A DNA stretch of 64,000 bases from Chitinimonas sp. BJYL2 (GTDB lineage Bacteria; Pseudomonadota; Gammaproteobacteria; Burkholderiales; Chitinimonadaceae): contig NZ_JANZKW010000006.1 of the NCBI RefSeq assembly GCF_027257935.1, positions 119,175-183,174 on the forward strand. Reading direction: 5' to 3'. Below, one piece after another: positions 52,231 through 60,976 of the stretch. Position 1 is the first letter of the stretch. Each line of letters starts with the position of its first letter. The notes below the pieces were generated by a model that did no database searches, had not been told where the DNA came from, and worked only from the letters and a program-made list of their open reading frames with translations. The translations under genes and the position numbers were made by a program.

Positions 52231-52683
52231 ATGAAAGCCACCACATTCCGCCACCTGATCAATTTGTGGCCCCCATTCCTGCTCACCGGCATCCATGCTG
52301 ACCATGTCAGCCACGATTACCGCGAGGCGGATGTCCGCCTCACGCTGCGCTGGTACAACCGGAACTATGTCGGTACCCACTTCGGTGGCAGCTTGTTTGC
52401 CATGACCGACCCTTGGTACATGTTGATGCTGATGCAGATTCTCGGCCGCGAGTATTTTGTCTGGGATCAAAGTGCCAAGATTGAGTTCCTCGCCCCCGGC
52501 AAAGGCGTGGTCAAGGCTCGGTTCCGTATCGACGATGCGGCCCTGGCCCAGATTTACGCCGCCACGGCGGATGGCGACAAGTACCTGCCCGATTTCGTGG
52601 TGGACATCACCGACGCGCAGGACAAGGTGGTCGCCCGCGTTACCAAGACGGTCTATATCCGCAAAAAACCGGCACATCGCTGA
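52231..52683 (+). CDS. DUF4442 hotdog-fold protein
   Basis: A 150-aa protein typical of DUF4442 (PaaI-like hotdog): INLWPPFLLTGIHADHVSHDYREADVRL, LRWYNRNYVGTHFGGSLFAMTDP. Hotdog proteins are often acyl-CoA thioesterases; activity here is unproven. The start ATG 52231 has a weak ribosome site. It is downstream of and in the same orientation as the dioxygenase. Confidence 0.85.
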   Translation: MKATTFRHLINLWPPFLLTGIHADHVSHDYREADVRLTLRWYNRNYVGTHFGGSLFAMTDPWYMLMLMQILGREYFVWDQSAKIEFLAPGKGVVKARFRIDDAALAQIYAATADGDKYLPDFVVDITDAQDKVVARVTKTVYIRKKPAHR

Positions 52684-52982
52684 TACCGCATCTGGCAGGC
52701 CAGCCCGCTGGCCTTACCCTGCGCCGGCTGGCCACGCAGAGTTGCGCTGGCTGGCGCCCTACCTTGATCCCATTACCATCACACGGCTGGGCGCCCCGCC
52801 ATACACTTGGGGTGGCTGCGCGGATCCATCCCGGCGACAAGCTGCAGTTCGCGCCCGCCTGCCGCCATTCGCGCCACAAGCCGTCGATTCCCGTCGCCAT
52901 CATGTCGATTCGTCTCAAGCCACGGTAAGCGTACCGACGGCGCACCATCATGCCCCCATCAACCCCAACGATGGAGTGCACG

Positions 52983-53390
52983 ATGAAAGCCCTGACCCTC
53001 ACCACCCTGATCCTGCTTGCCAGCCAAGCTACGGCGGCCGAATTGCGGATAGACATCGCCGGCCTGCAAACCCGCGAAGGTAGCGTGCTGGTGGCCGCTT
53101 ATGACCAAGCCGAAGGCTTTCTGAAAAAGCCGGTCGCCTATGCATTGGCCGACGCGACCAACCCTCAGCCGCAAGCCGTGTTCGCCAACCTGCCTGCGGG
53201 TGACTACGCCATCTCCCTGTTCCATGACATCAACGGCAACCGCAAGCTGGACAAGAATCTGGTGGGCATGCCGACCGAGCCCTACGGCTTTTCCAACGAT
53301 GCTGCAGGTCAGTTTGGTCCACCCAGCTTCGAGCAGGCGCGCCTGAGCCTGCCCGATAACGGCAAGACGATTGCGATCACGCTGCGCTAA
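52983..53390 (+). CDS. DUF2141 exported protein
   Basis: A 135-aa protein: signal peptide (1-18, QATAAE), then the DUF2141 pattern LRIDIAGLQTREGSVLVAAYD, FANLPAGDYAISLFHDINGNRKLDKNLVGMPTEPYGFSNDA. This domain binds an unknown ligand; genes of this type are often near carotenoid genes, and here a carotenoid oxygenase is two genes downstream. Start ATG 52983 has GGAG upstream. Confidence 0.87.
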   Translation: MKALTLTTLILLASQATAAELRIDIAGLQTREGSVLVAAYDQAEGFLKKPVAYALADATNPQPQAVFANLPAGDYAISLFHDINGNRKLDKNLVGMPTEPYGFSNDAAGQFGPPSFEQARLSLPDNGKTIAITLR

Positions 53391-53454
53391 GGCGCCGCCA
53401 TCGCCCCCCTCTGCCAACTGGCCCCCCGAGCACCTGTCACCCAAGGAGAAGTCC

Positions 53455-53733
53455 ATGAGCACCCAAGACCTAGATAGCCTGCGCCGCCGCGCCGAAGCAC
53501 GTATCAATGCCCGGCTGAAGTTCTATGCCAATGCCGGTACCTTTGCGGCGGTAAGTCTTTTTCTGATGGCCTTGAACTGGTGGCTCGAAGGCCGTATCAC
53601 CTGGGCCGTCTGGCCGGTGATGGGGATGACCTTGGGTTTGACCTTCCAGGCCATCCATCTGTGGCTGCGTACCGATCTGCTGCGCGAAGGGATGATCGAG
53701 CGCGAGATGCAAAAGCTGCGGGAAGGAAAGTAA
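53455..53733 (+). CDS. 2TM-domain small membrane protein
   Basis: A 92-aa protein with a charged N-terminal helix (DLDSLRRRAEARINARLKFYANAG), two membrane helices (FAAVSLFLMALNWWLEG and VWPVMGMTLGLTFQAIHLWL) and a charged C-terminus (LLREGMIEREMQKLREGK): the 2TM domain that is also found fused to LytS-type kinases. The ATG at 53455 has AAGGAGAA upstream. The next gene begins 3 nt later. Confidence 0.85.
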   Translation: MSTQDLDSLRRRAEARINARLKFYANAGTFAAVSLFLMALNWWLEGRITWAVWPVMGMTLGLTFQAIHLWLRTDLLREGMIEREMQKLREGK

Positions 53734-53736
53734 ATC

Positions 53737-55203
53737 ATGGACCGTCGTACTTTCCTGGCCCGCAGTTTGCTCGGCGCCGCGATACCTGGTCTGGCACAGG
53801 CGAACCCAAGTGGTACCTGGCAAGATTTCCATGCCCGTATCTCTCAGAATCCGCGTCTGCTGGCATTGCGTGGTGTCGAGCACGATATGCTGGCGGCCGA
53901 GGCCAGTATCGAAGGCCGGTGGCCCCAAGCACTTTCAGGCGTGTTCTACCGTAACGGCCCCGCCCGCTTCGAACGCAATGGCGAGCGCTATGAACACTGG
54001 TTTGACGGCGATGGCATGGCACACGCATGGCGCATTGCCGAGGGTCGGATCAGCCACACAGGCCGGATGGTGGCGACGCGCAAGTATCGCGAGGAAAGCA
54101 CCGCAGGGCAGTTCCTGTTCCCGAGCTTTGGCAGCAGCATTCAGCGTCGACCCGTCGCCAACAACGACACATTGAATACAGCCAATACCAATCTGCTGCC
54201 TCATGCAGGCAAGCTGTATGCACTCTGGGAAGGCGGGTCAGCCACCGAACTGGACCCGGCCACGCTCGCCACGCGCGGCATCAAGACCTGGCGCCCCGAT
54301 CTCGCTGCAATGCCTTTCTCCGCGCATCCCAAGGTCGAACCATCGGGCGATCTGTGGAACTTTGGCGCCATGCCCGGTTCCAGCAAGCTGGTACTCTGGC
54401 ACATCAAGCCCGATGGCAGCTTCGGGCGCGTAGGCCTGCTGGATATACCGCATCTGGCCATGGTGCATGATTTTGTGGTCACCGAGCGCTATCTGGTTTT
54501 CCTGGTCCCGCCGTTCCGGCTCGCACCGAAGCCCGGCGAGAGCTTTCTGGCAGCACATCGCTGGCAAGCAGATGGGGCGCTTCGCGCAGTGGTGGTCAAC
54601 AAGGCGGATTTCAGCCTGCGCCGCATCATTGAAATGCCGGCAGCGATGTTGTTCCACTTCGGCAATGCCTGGGACACGCGCGACCATGTGCATCTGGATG
54701 TCTGCCTGTATAAGGACGGCAGCGTGCTCAGCGACATGGCCGGTGCCATGCGGGGCGAGCGTAGCGCCAAGCCCATTCGCGCGCGCGGTAGCCTGCTGAC
54801 ACTGGATCTCGTCGCGGGCAATGCCCGCGAGGACCATCTGCTGGTCGGCACCGAATTTCCGCGTGTCAACGAGGAGTGGGTCGGTCGGCGCCACAAGCAG
54901 GTCTATGTGCTGACAGACCGCCCCGGCGATGAAAGCCTCACTGGCATAGCCCGCCTCGATCTGGACTCGGGCGGGATTGATCAATACCACTTCGGCAAGG
55001 ACTGGATCGTGGAGGAACACGTGCCCGTCACTCGGCCAGATGGGAAAGGCAGCTGGCTGATCGGCCCCGCTTTTGACATACGCCGCAGACAAACCGTGCT
55101 GCATGTATTCGATGCCGCCCGGCTTTCCGCCGGTCCGATCGCGTTGGCCCGACTGCCTCGTGCAGTACCGCTGGGTTTTCACGGCAACTTTCTGAAGGCA
55201 TGA
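53737..55203 (+). CDS. Tat-exported carotenoid oxygenase (RPE65 family)
   Basis: A 488-aa non-haem iron dioxygenase that would cleave a carotenoid or related alkene double bond. Tat-type N-terminus MDRRTFLARSLLGAAIPGLAQA suggests export in folded form. The four iron-ligand histidines are visible in SAHPKVEPSG, LAMVHDFVVTE, MLFHFGNAWD and PLGFHGNFL. SGVFYRNGPARFE is the family's start motif. The stop overlaps the next start (ATGA). No carotenoid synthesis genes are nearby. Confidence 0.9.
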   Translation: MDRRTFLARSLLGAAIPGLAQANPSGTWQDFHARISQNPRLLALRGVEHDMLAAEASIEGRWPQALSGVFYRNGPARFERNGERYEHWFDGDGMAHAWRIAEGRISHTGRMVATRKYREESTAGQFLFPSFGSSIQRRPVANNDTLNTANTNLLPHAGKLYALWEGGSATELDPATLATRGIKTWRPDLAAMPFSAHPKVEPSGDLWNFGAMPGSSKLVLWHIKPDGSFGRVGLLDIPHLAMVHDFVVTERYLVFLVPPFRLAPKPGESFLAAHRWQADGALRAVVVNKADFSLRRIIEMPAAMLFHFGNAWDTRDHVHLDVCLYKDGSVLSDMAGAMRGERSAKPIRARGSLLTLDLVAGNAREDHLLVGTEFPRVNEEWVGRRHKQVYVLTDRPGDESLTGIARLDLDSGGIDQYHFGKDWIVEEHVPVTRPDGKGSWLIGPAFDIRRRQTVLHVFDAARLSAGPIALARLPRAVPLGFHGNFLKA

Positions 55204-56387
55204 TCATGGCCACGATGACCTCGACCCGCACCCGAGCCACCCTCACCACCGCTACGGCCAGTGATCCGAACAACTGGCATCCGCTGGAGATCATCTTCCC
55301 GGTATTCCGGCGTTGGCCGAGCACTCGCGCACGCGATCTGCTCTACACGCTGATCTGGAACATGCTGTTATGGGCAGCAATTTCCGCTGTCGTCCTGATG
55401 ACAGGCTCGCCCAAGGATCTGGGTCGCTTCCTGTGGGTCAACTTTGTCATCACCCAGTCAGTAGGCTTCACCATTCACCTCCTGTTTGAAGTCGGCAACT
55501 ACTTGCTCGGCAAGCAGGTCGCCCAATCGCGCGGTGCTGTCCGTGCCCTGTATTTCATTGCCATCCCGGTCACGGGTGTATTTGTCGGCTACACCCTGGC
55601 TTTTGTCATGCTCGATCTCAAAGGCGCGATCACCTGGCTCTACAGCTCACGCGGTGCGCGCAGTGTGGCGATTGCCTCGCTGATCATCTCGGCCATCCTC
55701 GCCACCATCACCACCATGCGCGCCAAACAGAGTGCAGCCGAAGCCGCTCTTGCCCAAGAGCGCCAGCGCACCATCGATGCCGAGCGTCGTGCACTCGAAG
55801 CCCAGTTGCGCATGTTGCAAGCCCAGATCGAACCGCACTTCCTTTACAACACCCTGGGCAATGCTGTCGGTCTGATCGACCCTGCACCCGACAAAGCCCG
55901 CATCCTGCTCGAACGCTTGATCGACTATCTCCGCAGCACACTCAGTGCCAGCCGCGAGGACACAGCACCACTGGAACGCGAACTGGCCAGTGTGCGTGCC
56001 TATCTGGAGCTGATGCAGGTACGCATGGGTGACCGCCTGCGCTTCTCGCTGGATTACCCGGAGGCGCTGACGCACGCCTGCCTGCCACCCATGTTGCTGC
56101 AACCGGTGGTGGAAAATGCGATCCAGCACGGGCTGGAGCCCAAGATCGACGGTGGCACTATCCGTATCGAAGCCACTCAGCAAGATGCCATGCTGCGCAT
56201 CCAGATCACCGATACCGGCATTGGCTTTCAACCCGGCGCCCGGCCGCGGCCAGGCGGCGGTATTGGTCTTGCCAATCTGCGCGAACGGTTGGCCACGCTC
56301 TATGGCACAGATGCCAGGCTGACGATCACCGATCATTCACCCAGCGGCGTGTGCGTTACGCTGCATTTGCCCCTTACCTACTGCTGA
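55200..56387 (+). CDS. LytS-type sensor histidine kinase
   Basis: A 395-aa kinase of the LytS/YehU class. Four membrane helices in the N-terminal half (about 47-68, 78-98, 115-138, 155-172), a coiled linker (AEAALAQERQRTIDAERRAL), His213 in QIEPHFLYNTLGNAVGLID, and a HATPase region with VVENAIQHGLEP and GGIGLANLRERL. It overlaps the carotenoid oxygenase stop (ATGA) and is coupled to its partner regulator (TGATG). Confidence 0.92.
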   Translation: MIMATMTSTRTRATLTTATASDPNNWHPLEIIFPVFRRWPSTRARDLLYTLIWNMLLWAAISAVVLMTGSPKDLGRFLWVNFVITQSVGFTIHLLFEVGNYLLGKQVAQSRGAVRALYFIAIPVTGVFVGYTLAFVMLDLKGAITWLYSSRGARSVAIASLIISAILATITTMRAKQSAAEAALAQERQRTIDAERRALEAQLRMLQAQIEPHFLYNTLGNAVGLIDPAPDKARILLERLIDYLRSTLSASREDTAPLERELASVRAYLELMQVRMGDRLRFSLDYPEALTHACLPPMLLQPVVENAIQHGLEPKIDGGTIRIEATQQDAMLRIQITDTGIGFQPGARPRPGGGIGLANLRERLATLYGTDARLTITDHSPSGVCVTLHLPLTYC

Positions 56388-57169
56388 TGACTGCTCCCAC
56401 CGCCCTGATCGCCGACGATGAAACCGCGCTGGCCGACTATCTCAAAGCGCAGCTCGCCGACGTATGGCCCGAGCTGCGCGTTGTCGGCATGGCCCACAAC
56501 GGTGTGGATGCATTGCGCCTGATTGACGAACTGGCACCCGACTATGCATTTCTGGATATCCGCATGCCCGGACTGAGCGGCCTGGATGTGGCAGGCAAGC
56601 TGGCCGGCAGCGATGCCGCACCGCAGATCGTATTCATCACCGCTTACGATCAATACGCTGTCGACGCCTTCGAGCGAGAGGCGGTGGACTATCTGCTCAA
56701 GCCGGCCAGTCTGGATCGCCTGCGCCAGACCGTAACCCGGCTGCAACGCGCTGCCAGCGAGATGGCAGCCGCACCGGCGGCCAGACCGGACGCCGAATTA
56801 CTGAGCAAGCTCGCCGGGCTGCTTGGCGGCGGCGTTCCCAGCAACCGGCTTGAGTGGATACGCGCCGCCCATGGCAACGAAACCCGGCTGATCGCGGTGG
56901 ATGAAGTGATCTACTTTGAAGCACGCGACAAATACGTGAGCGTATTCACCGCCGATGCCGAATCGCTGATCCGCACCCCGCTGAAGGAACTGCTCGACGG
57001 ACTCGACCCCGCCAAGTTCTGGCAAATCCACCGGGGCACGATTGTTGCGGCCCGGCACATCGCCGGCACGGTGCGCGATTTCCGTGGTCGCACGCTAGTC
57101 AAACTGAAAACGCGGCCCGATCAGTTGGTGGTGAGCCGCGCTTATCTGCATTTGTTCCGGCAGATGTAG
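56387..57169 (+). CDS. LytTR response regulator
   Basis: A 260-aa regulator: receiver (about 5-125; Asp57 in YAFLDIRMPGLSG, Lys in YLLKPASL) and a LytTR DNA-binding domain (about 165-260; RLIAVDEVIYFEARDKYVSV, KFWQIHRGTIVAARHI, LVVSRAYLHLF). It recognises imperfect direct repeats; none was sought exhaustively. Start ATG 56387 overlaps the kinase stop (TGATG). Confidence 0.92.
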   Translation: MTAPTALIADDETALADYLKAQLADVWPELRVVGMAHNGVDALRLIDELAPDYAFLDIRMPGLSGLDVAGKLAGSDAAPQIVFITAYDQYAVDAFEREAVDYLLKPASLDRLRQTVTRLQRAASEMAAAPAARPDAELLSKLAGLLGGGVPSNRLEWIRAAHGNETRLIAVDEVIYFEARDKYVSVFTADAESLIRTPLKELLDGLDPAKFWQIHRGTIVAARHIAGTVRDFRGRTLVKLKTRPDQLVVSRAYLHLFRQM

Positions 57170-57249
57170 CCCGCCCCAAGCAAGACCGTTTGCCTCATCG
57201 GTTGCCGGGCCGCACGTAACGCTAGCGCCACCTGTGGCCACAGGAAACC

Positions 57250-57960
57250 TCAGGTGAGCTTGCGGAGCTGGAATGCACGCAGATTGAGTGCCTGCCAGTA
57301 ACACCCTACGAGTCCCAGACCGGCGCCGCGCGCCAGGGCACTCAAGCGTGGTTCGGACACAGGGAACACGCTATCGCGCAGCCGCGCAAAATCTTCGGCC
57401 ACGCGTTCCACCGCACGACCGCTTGCCTGCTGCTGCCCCATCCACACACGCATACCCTGCTCGAACACCGGCTCGCCCGGAGCCCCCGTCAGATCAGCGA
57501 GCAGACACACGCCGCCAGCCTTGAGCCTGCTGGCCAGCGCCTTGAGGAACTGTGCCTTGCCGCCATCATCCGGTACGAAATGCATGACCAGCAACGCCAA
57601 GGCGGCATCATGCAGCTCGGTTGTCTTCTCCTCACCCAAACGATCCGGCAACAAGGTGATGCGATCCGCCAAGCCCTTTGATGACCAATGGGCCAAGGCC
57701 AGCGTATTCATGGCTTCGGCAGGCTCTACGGCTGTGAAGCGCCAGCAGGGCATCTGTGTACCGAGGCGGGTGATCTCTTCTCCGGTACCACTGCCGGCAA
57801 CCAGTATGTTGGCCGTTTCGGGCAGCAGGCTGGCGAGCAACTGGGCGCTGAGAGTGTGCAGCAGCTCATAGCCCGGGATCAGCTCACGGATCTTACGCTC
57901 GTAGGCAGCAGCGTGGCGCGTATCGTAGATCACGCCCGGGGGAGATGCGGGTGTTGTCAT
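57250..57960 (-). CDS. Class I SAM-dependent methyltransferase
   Basis: A 236-aa cytoplasmic methyltransferase: ILVAGSGTGEEITRLG (motif I), FTAVEPAEAMN (motif II), DAALALLVMHFV (motif IV) and LKAGGVCLLADLTG (motif VI). The substrate is unknown; it is not an obvious ubiquinone or rRNA type. Start MTTPASPPG at 57960. It is convergent with the LytTR gene; a short imperfect palindrome (CCTGTGGCCACAGG) lies between them. Confidence 0.88.
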   Translation of the reverse strand: MTTPASPPGVIYDTRHAAAYERKIRELIPGYELLHTLSAQLLASLLPETANILVAGSGTGEEITRLGTQMPCWRFTAVEPAEAMNTLALAHWSSKGLADRITLLPDRLGEEKTTELHDAALALLVMHFVPDDGGKAQFLKALASRLKAGGVCLLADLTGAPGEPVFEQGMRVWMGQQQASGRAVERVAEDFARLRDSVFPVSEPRLSALARGAGLGLVGCYWQALNLRAFQLRKLT

Positions 57961-58012
57961 AAGCCGTGACCAAGTGTGCAAACCTGCACTCTAGCGAGGG
58001 GTGGGGCAGGCG

Positions 58013-59572
58013 TCATCCGTGTCGCTTCTCCATCTTGCACTCGTAGGTCAGGATGACTTCGCCATCGGTATCGCAACTTTCCAGTCTCACCGTAAACCCC
58101 CATAGCCGGCTGATGTGCTTGAGTACCTCGTGCACGGTATTGGCCAAGGGGCGGCGCTGGTGCTGCACGTGGCGTAACGTGAGCGAGCGATCCCCACGGG
58201 TATTCACTTCCCAGACCTGGATATTGGGTTCGCGGTTGCCAAGGTTGTACTGATCGGCAAGCTTGCGGCGTATGTCCCGATAGCCCTCATCGTTATGAAT
58301 GGCACTGACCTCCAACTGGGCCTCAGCATCATCATCGCGGACGGCAAACAGGCGGAAATCACGGATCAGCTTGGGTGAGAGATACTGGGCGATAAAGCTC
58401 TCATCCTTGAAATTGCGCATCGCAAATTCCAGAGCTGGCCGCCAGGGTGTGCCGGCCAGATCGGGAAACCAGTCACGATCCTCCTGGGTGGGGTTCTCGC
58501 AGATGCGCTTGATGTCGGTATACATGGCAAACCCCAGCGCATAAGGGTTGATGCCCGAGTACCAGCGACTGGTTACTGGCGGCTGGTAGACCACATTCGT
58601 ATGCGAGTGCAGGAATTCCATGATCGCGCCATCCGAGAGCAAGCCCTCGTCGTACAGCCGGTTCATGATCGTGTAGTGCCAGAAAGTGGCCCAGCCTTCA
58701 TTCATGACCTGCGTTTGCCGCTGCGGATAGAAATACTGCGCAACCTTGCGGACGATGCGCACCAGTTCACGCTGCCAGGGTTCCAGCAGCGGGGCGAATT
58801 TTTCGATGAAGTAGAGCAGGTTCTCCTGAGGCTCGGGCGGAAAACGCCGGGCCTCGGCAACTTCGGCCTCCTCGCTGCGTCTTGGCAGGGTGCGCCATAG
58901 TTCATTCACTTGGCTTTGCGCATAGGCTTCCCGCTCGGTCTGACGGATACGCTCCTCGTCAGCAGAGAGCTTGGGGGGGCGCTTATAGCGGTCTACCCCA
59001 TAGTTCATCAGCGCGTGGCAGCTATCGAGCAGCTCTTCGACCGCATCGACACCGTGGCGCTCTTCACACTGGCGTATGTAGTTCCGTGCGAACACGAGGT
59101 AATCGATGATGGCCGAGGCATCAGTCCAGGCACGGAACAGGTAGTTGCCCTTGAAGAAGCTGTTATGCCCGAAGGCGGCGTGAGCCATGACCAATGCCTG
59201 CATGGTGATGGAGTTCTCCTCCATCAGATAGGCAATGCAGGGATTGGAATTGATGACGATCTCGTATGCCAGCCCCATCTGGCCGCGCTTGTAGCCTTTT
59301 TCGGTTTGGAGGAAGTGCTTGCCGTAGCTCCAGTGGTGATACATGACTGGCATGCCCACACTGGCGTAGGCATCCATCATCTGTTCGGCAGTGATGATTT
59401 CTAGCTGGTTGGGGTAGGTATCAAGCTCGAACTCGCGAGCGACGCGCTCGATCTCGCGGTAATACGCATCGATGAGCTCGAATGTCCACTCGGAACCCGT
59501 GGACAGGGGCTTGCGCGCACGGCTGGCGCGTTTGCGCTTGGCACTGCTGGGCGTGACCATGATGCTGTTCAT
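58013..59572 (-). CDS. spoVR: SpoVR family protein (YcgB)
   Basis: A 519-aa protein of the SpoVR/YcgB family: WTFELIDAYYREIERVAREFELDTYPNQLE, YHHWSYGKHF, AHAAFGHNSFFKGNYLF, MNEGWATFWHYTIMNRLYDEG and QPPVTSRWYSGINPYALGF. It is strongly conserved but biochemically unknown; in E. coli it is RpoS-dependent and partners YeaG/YeaH in sustained nitrogen starvation. The start MNSIMVTP at 59572 overlaps the yeaH stop (ATGA). Confidence 0.94.
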   Translation of the reverse strand: MNSIMVTPSSAKRKRASRARKPLSTGSEWTFELIDAYYREIERVAREFELDTYPNQLEIITAEQMMDAYASVGMPVMYHHWSYGKHFLQTEKGYKRGQMGLAYEIVINSNPCIAYLMEENSITMQALVMAHAAFGHNSFFKGNYLFRAWTDASAIIDYLVFARNYIRQCEERHGVDAVEELLDSCHALMNYGVDRYKRPPKLSADEERIRQTEREAYAQSQVNELWRTLPRRSEEAEVAEARRFPPEPQENLLYFIEKFAPLLEPWQRELVRIVRKVAQYFYPQRQTQVMNEGWATFWHYTIMNRLYDEGLLSDGAIMEFLHSHTNVVYQPPVTSRWYSGINPYALGFAMYTDIKRICENPTQEDRDWFPDLAGTPWRPALEFAMRNFKDESFIAQYLSPKLIRDFRLFAVRDDDAEAQLEVSAIHNDEGYRDIRRKLADQYNLGNREPNIQVWEVNTRGDRSLTLRHVQHQRRPLANTVHEVLKHISRLWGFTVRLESCDTDGEVILTYECKMEKRHG

Positions 59573-60840
59573 GCGTGGCTCGCATTCTTCTTGAACAGGT
59601 CGCGAAACACCGGGTAGATATCGGCCGGTGACTGGATCTTGCGCATGGCAAACTGCGGGTGAGCTTCGCTGACTTTTTCGTACTCCATCCAGAGGTTCTG
59701 GGGCTCGCCGTCGGTGATCTCGATGTACGCGTAGTACTGCACCAGAGGCATGATGTGATTGGAGAGCAAATCGCGGCACACCACCGAATCGCTATCCCAG
59801 TTATCGCCATCGCTGGCCTGAGCGATGTAAATGTTCCAGTCATTGGTCGGATAGCGCTTGGTGATGATTTCATCGACCAGCTTCAGGGCGGAGCTGACCA
59901 CCGTGCCACCTGTATCCCGCGCGTGGAAGAAATCGTGCTCGTTAACCTCGGCCGCTTGCGTGTGGTGGCGTACGAACACGACCTCGATCTTTTCGTAGGC
60001 GCGGATCAGGAAGAGATAGAGGAGGATGAAGAACCGCTTGGCGGTATCCTTTTTCTGCTCATCCATCGATCCGGATACATCCATCACGCAGAACATCACC
60101 GCCTGGGTATGCGGCCTGGGCTGTTTGACGCGATTGCTGTAGCGCAGATCGAAGGGGTCGATAAACGGAATCCCGAGTATCCGCGTCTTGAGCAGACGGA
60201 TTTCCTCGCGCAGTGCCTGAACCTCCGGGTCATCATCGTCGCGACGCTCCAGCAGCATATCGAGCTCTTCGCGGGCTTCATTGAGCCTGGCCATCGGCCC
60301 GGCCGTGAGCGCAATCCGTCGTCCCAGTGCGCCCTTGAGCGAGCGCACGACATCGATATTGGAAGGAGTCCCCTCGGTACTGTAACCGGCGCGTACATGC
60401 TTGAAGGCCTGCGTGGCAGTAAGCTGGGTTTTGATCAGATTGGGTAGCTCGAGATCCTCAAAGAAGAAATTGAGGAACTCCTCGCGGCTCAGCTCAAAGA
60501 CAAAATCGTCCTCTCCCTCGCCGTCTTCCGAGGCTTTGCCCGAACCGCCCCCCCCGCCACCTTGTTCAGGTCGGTCGATGCGGTCACCCGCCTGATACTC
60601 CCGGTTGCCCGGATGCACGTTCTCCCACACACCTCCGTGGGCATGACCGAATACAGGCTCCGAAACATCTTTGACCGGGATCGAGACTTTCTCGCCGCTA
60701 TCGATATCGGTGATGGAGCGGCCCTTCACCGCCCGCGTCACTGCTTCTTTGATCTGGCCGCGAAAACGCCGGAGAAACCGCTCGCGGTTGATCGCGGATT
60801 TGTTCTTGCCGTTAAGCCTTCTGTCGATCAGGTGGGCCAT
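59569..60840 (-). CDS. yeaH: YeaH/YhbH family protein (DUF444, VWA-like)
   Basis: A 423-aa protein with the family start MAHLIDRRLNGKNKSAINRERFLRRFRGQI, a Gly-rich loop (GGGGGGSG) and a C-terminal VWA-like domain with the metal site DVSGSMDEQKKDTAKRFF. It is the usual companion of the PrkA kinase and SpoVR; a VWA-type adaptor role is inferred. It lies between them with a 136-nt gap to yeaG. Confidence 0.94.
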   Translation of the reverse strand: MAHLIDRRLNGKNKSAINRERFLRRFRGQIKEAVTRAVKGRSITDIDSGEKVSIPVKDVSEPVFGHAHGGVWENVHPGNREYQAGDRIDRPEQGGGGGGSGKASEDGEGEDDFVFELSREEFLNFFFEDLELPNLIKTQLTATQAFKHVRAGYSTEGTPSNIDVVRSLKGALGRRIALTAGPMARLNEAREELDMLLERRDDDDPEVQALREEIRLLKTRILGIPFIDPFDLRYSNRVKQPRPHTQAVMFCVMDVSGSMDEQKKDTAKRFFILLYLFLIRAYEKIEVVFVRHHTQAAEVNEHDFFHARDTGGTVVSSALKLVDEIITKRYPTNDWNIYIAQASDGDNWDSDSVVCRDLLSNHIMPLVQYYAYIEITDGEPQNLWMEYEKVSEAHPQFAMRKIQSPADIYPVFRDLFKKNASHA

Positions 60841-60976
60841 GCCGCGCTCCGCGCGAGTGAGGGGTAAGGCGTAAGGTGTGAGGTGACGGTGTGCCAGCTC
60901 ACAGCATCCATCACCGCCACATCGCCCAGCAGGGCAGCGTGCCCCTCTCTCCTCACGCTGCCCTCCTCACGTTTCT

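Noticed and set aside
52684..52982. Minus-strand frame across the gap before the DUF2141 gene
   Set aside because: No start signals or recognisable protein; the composition is that of an opposite-strand shadow. The gap is otherwise empty.
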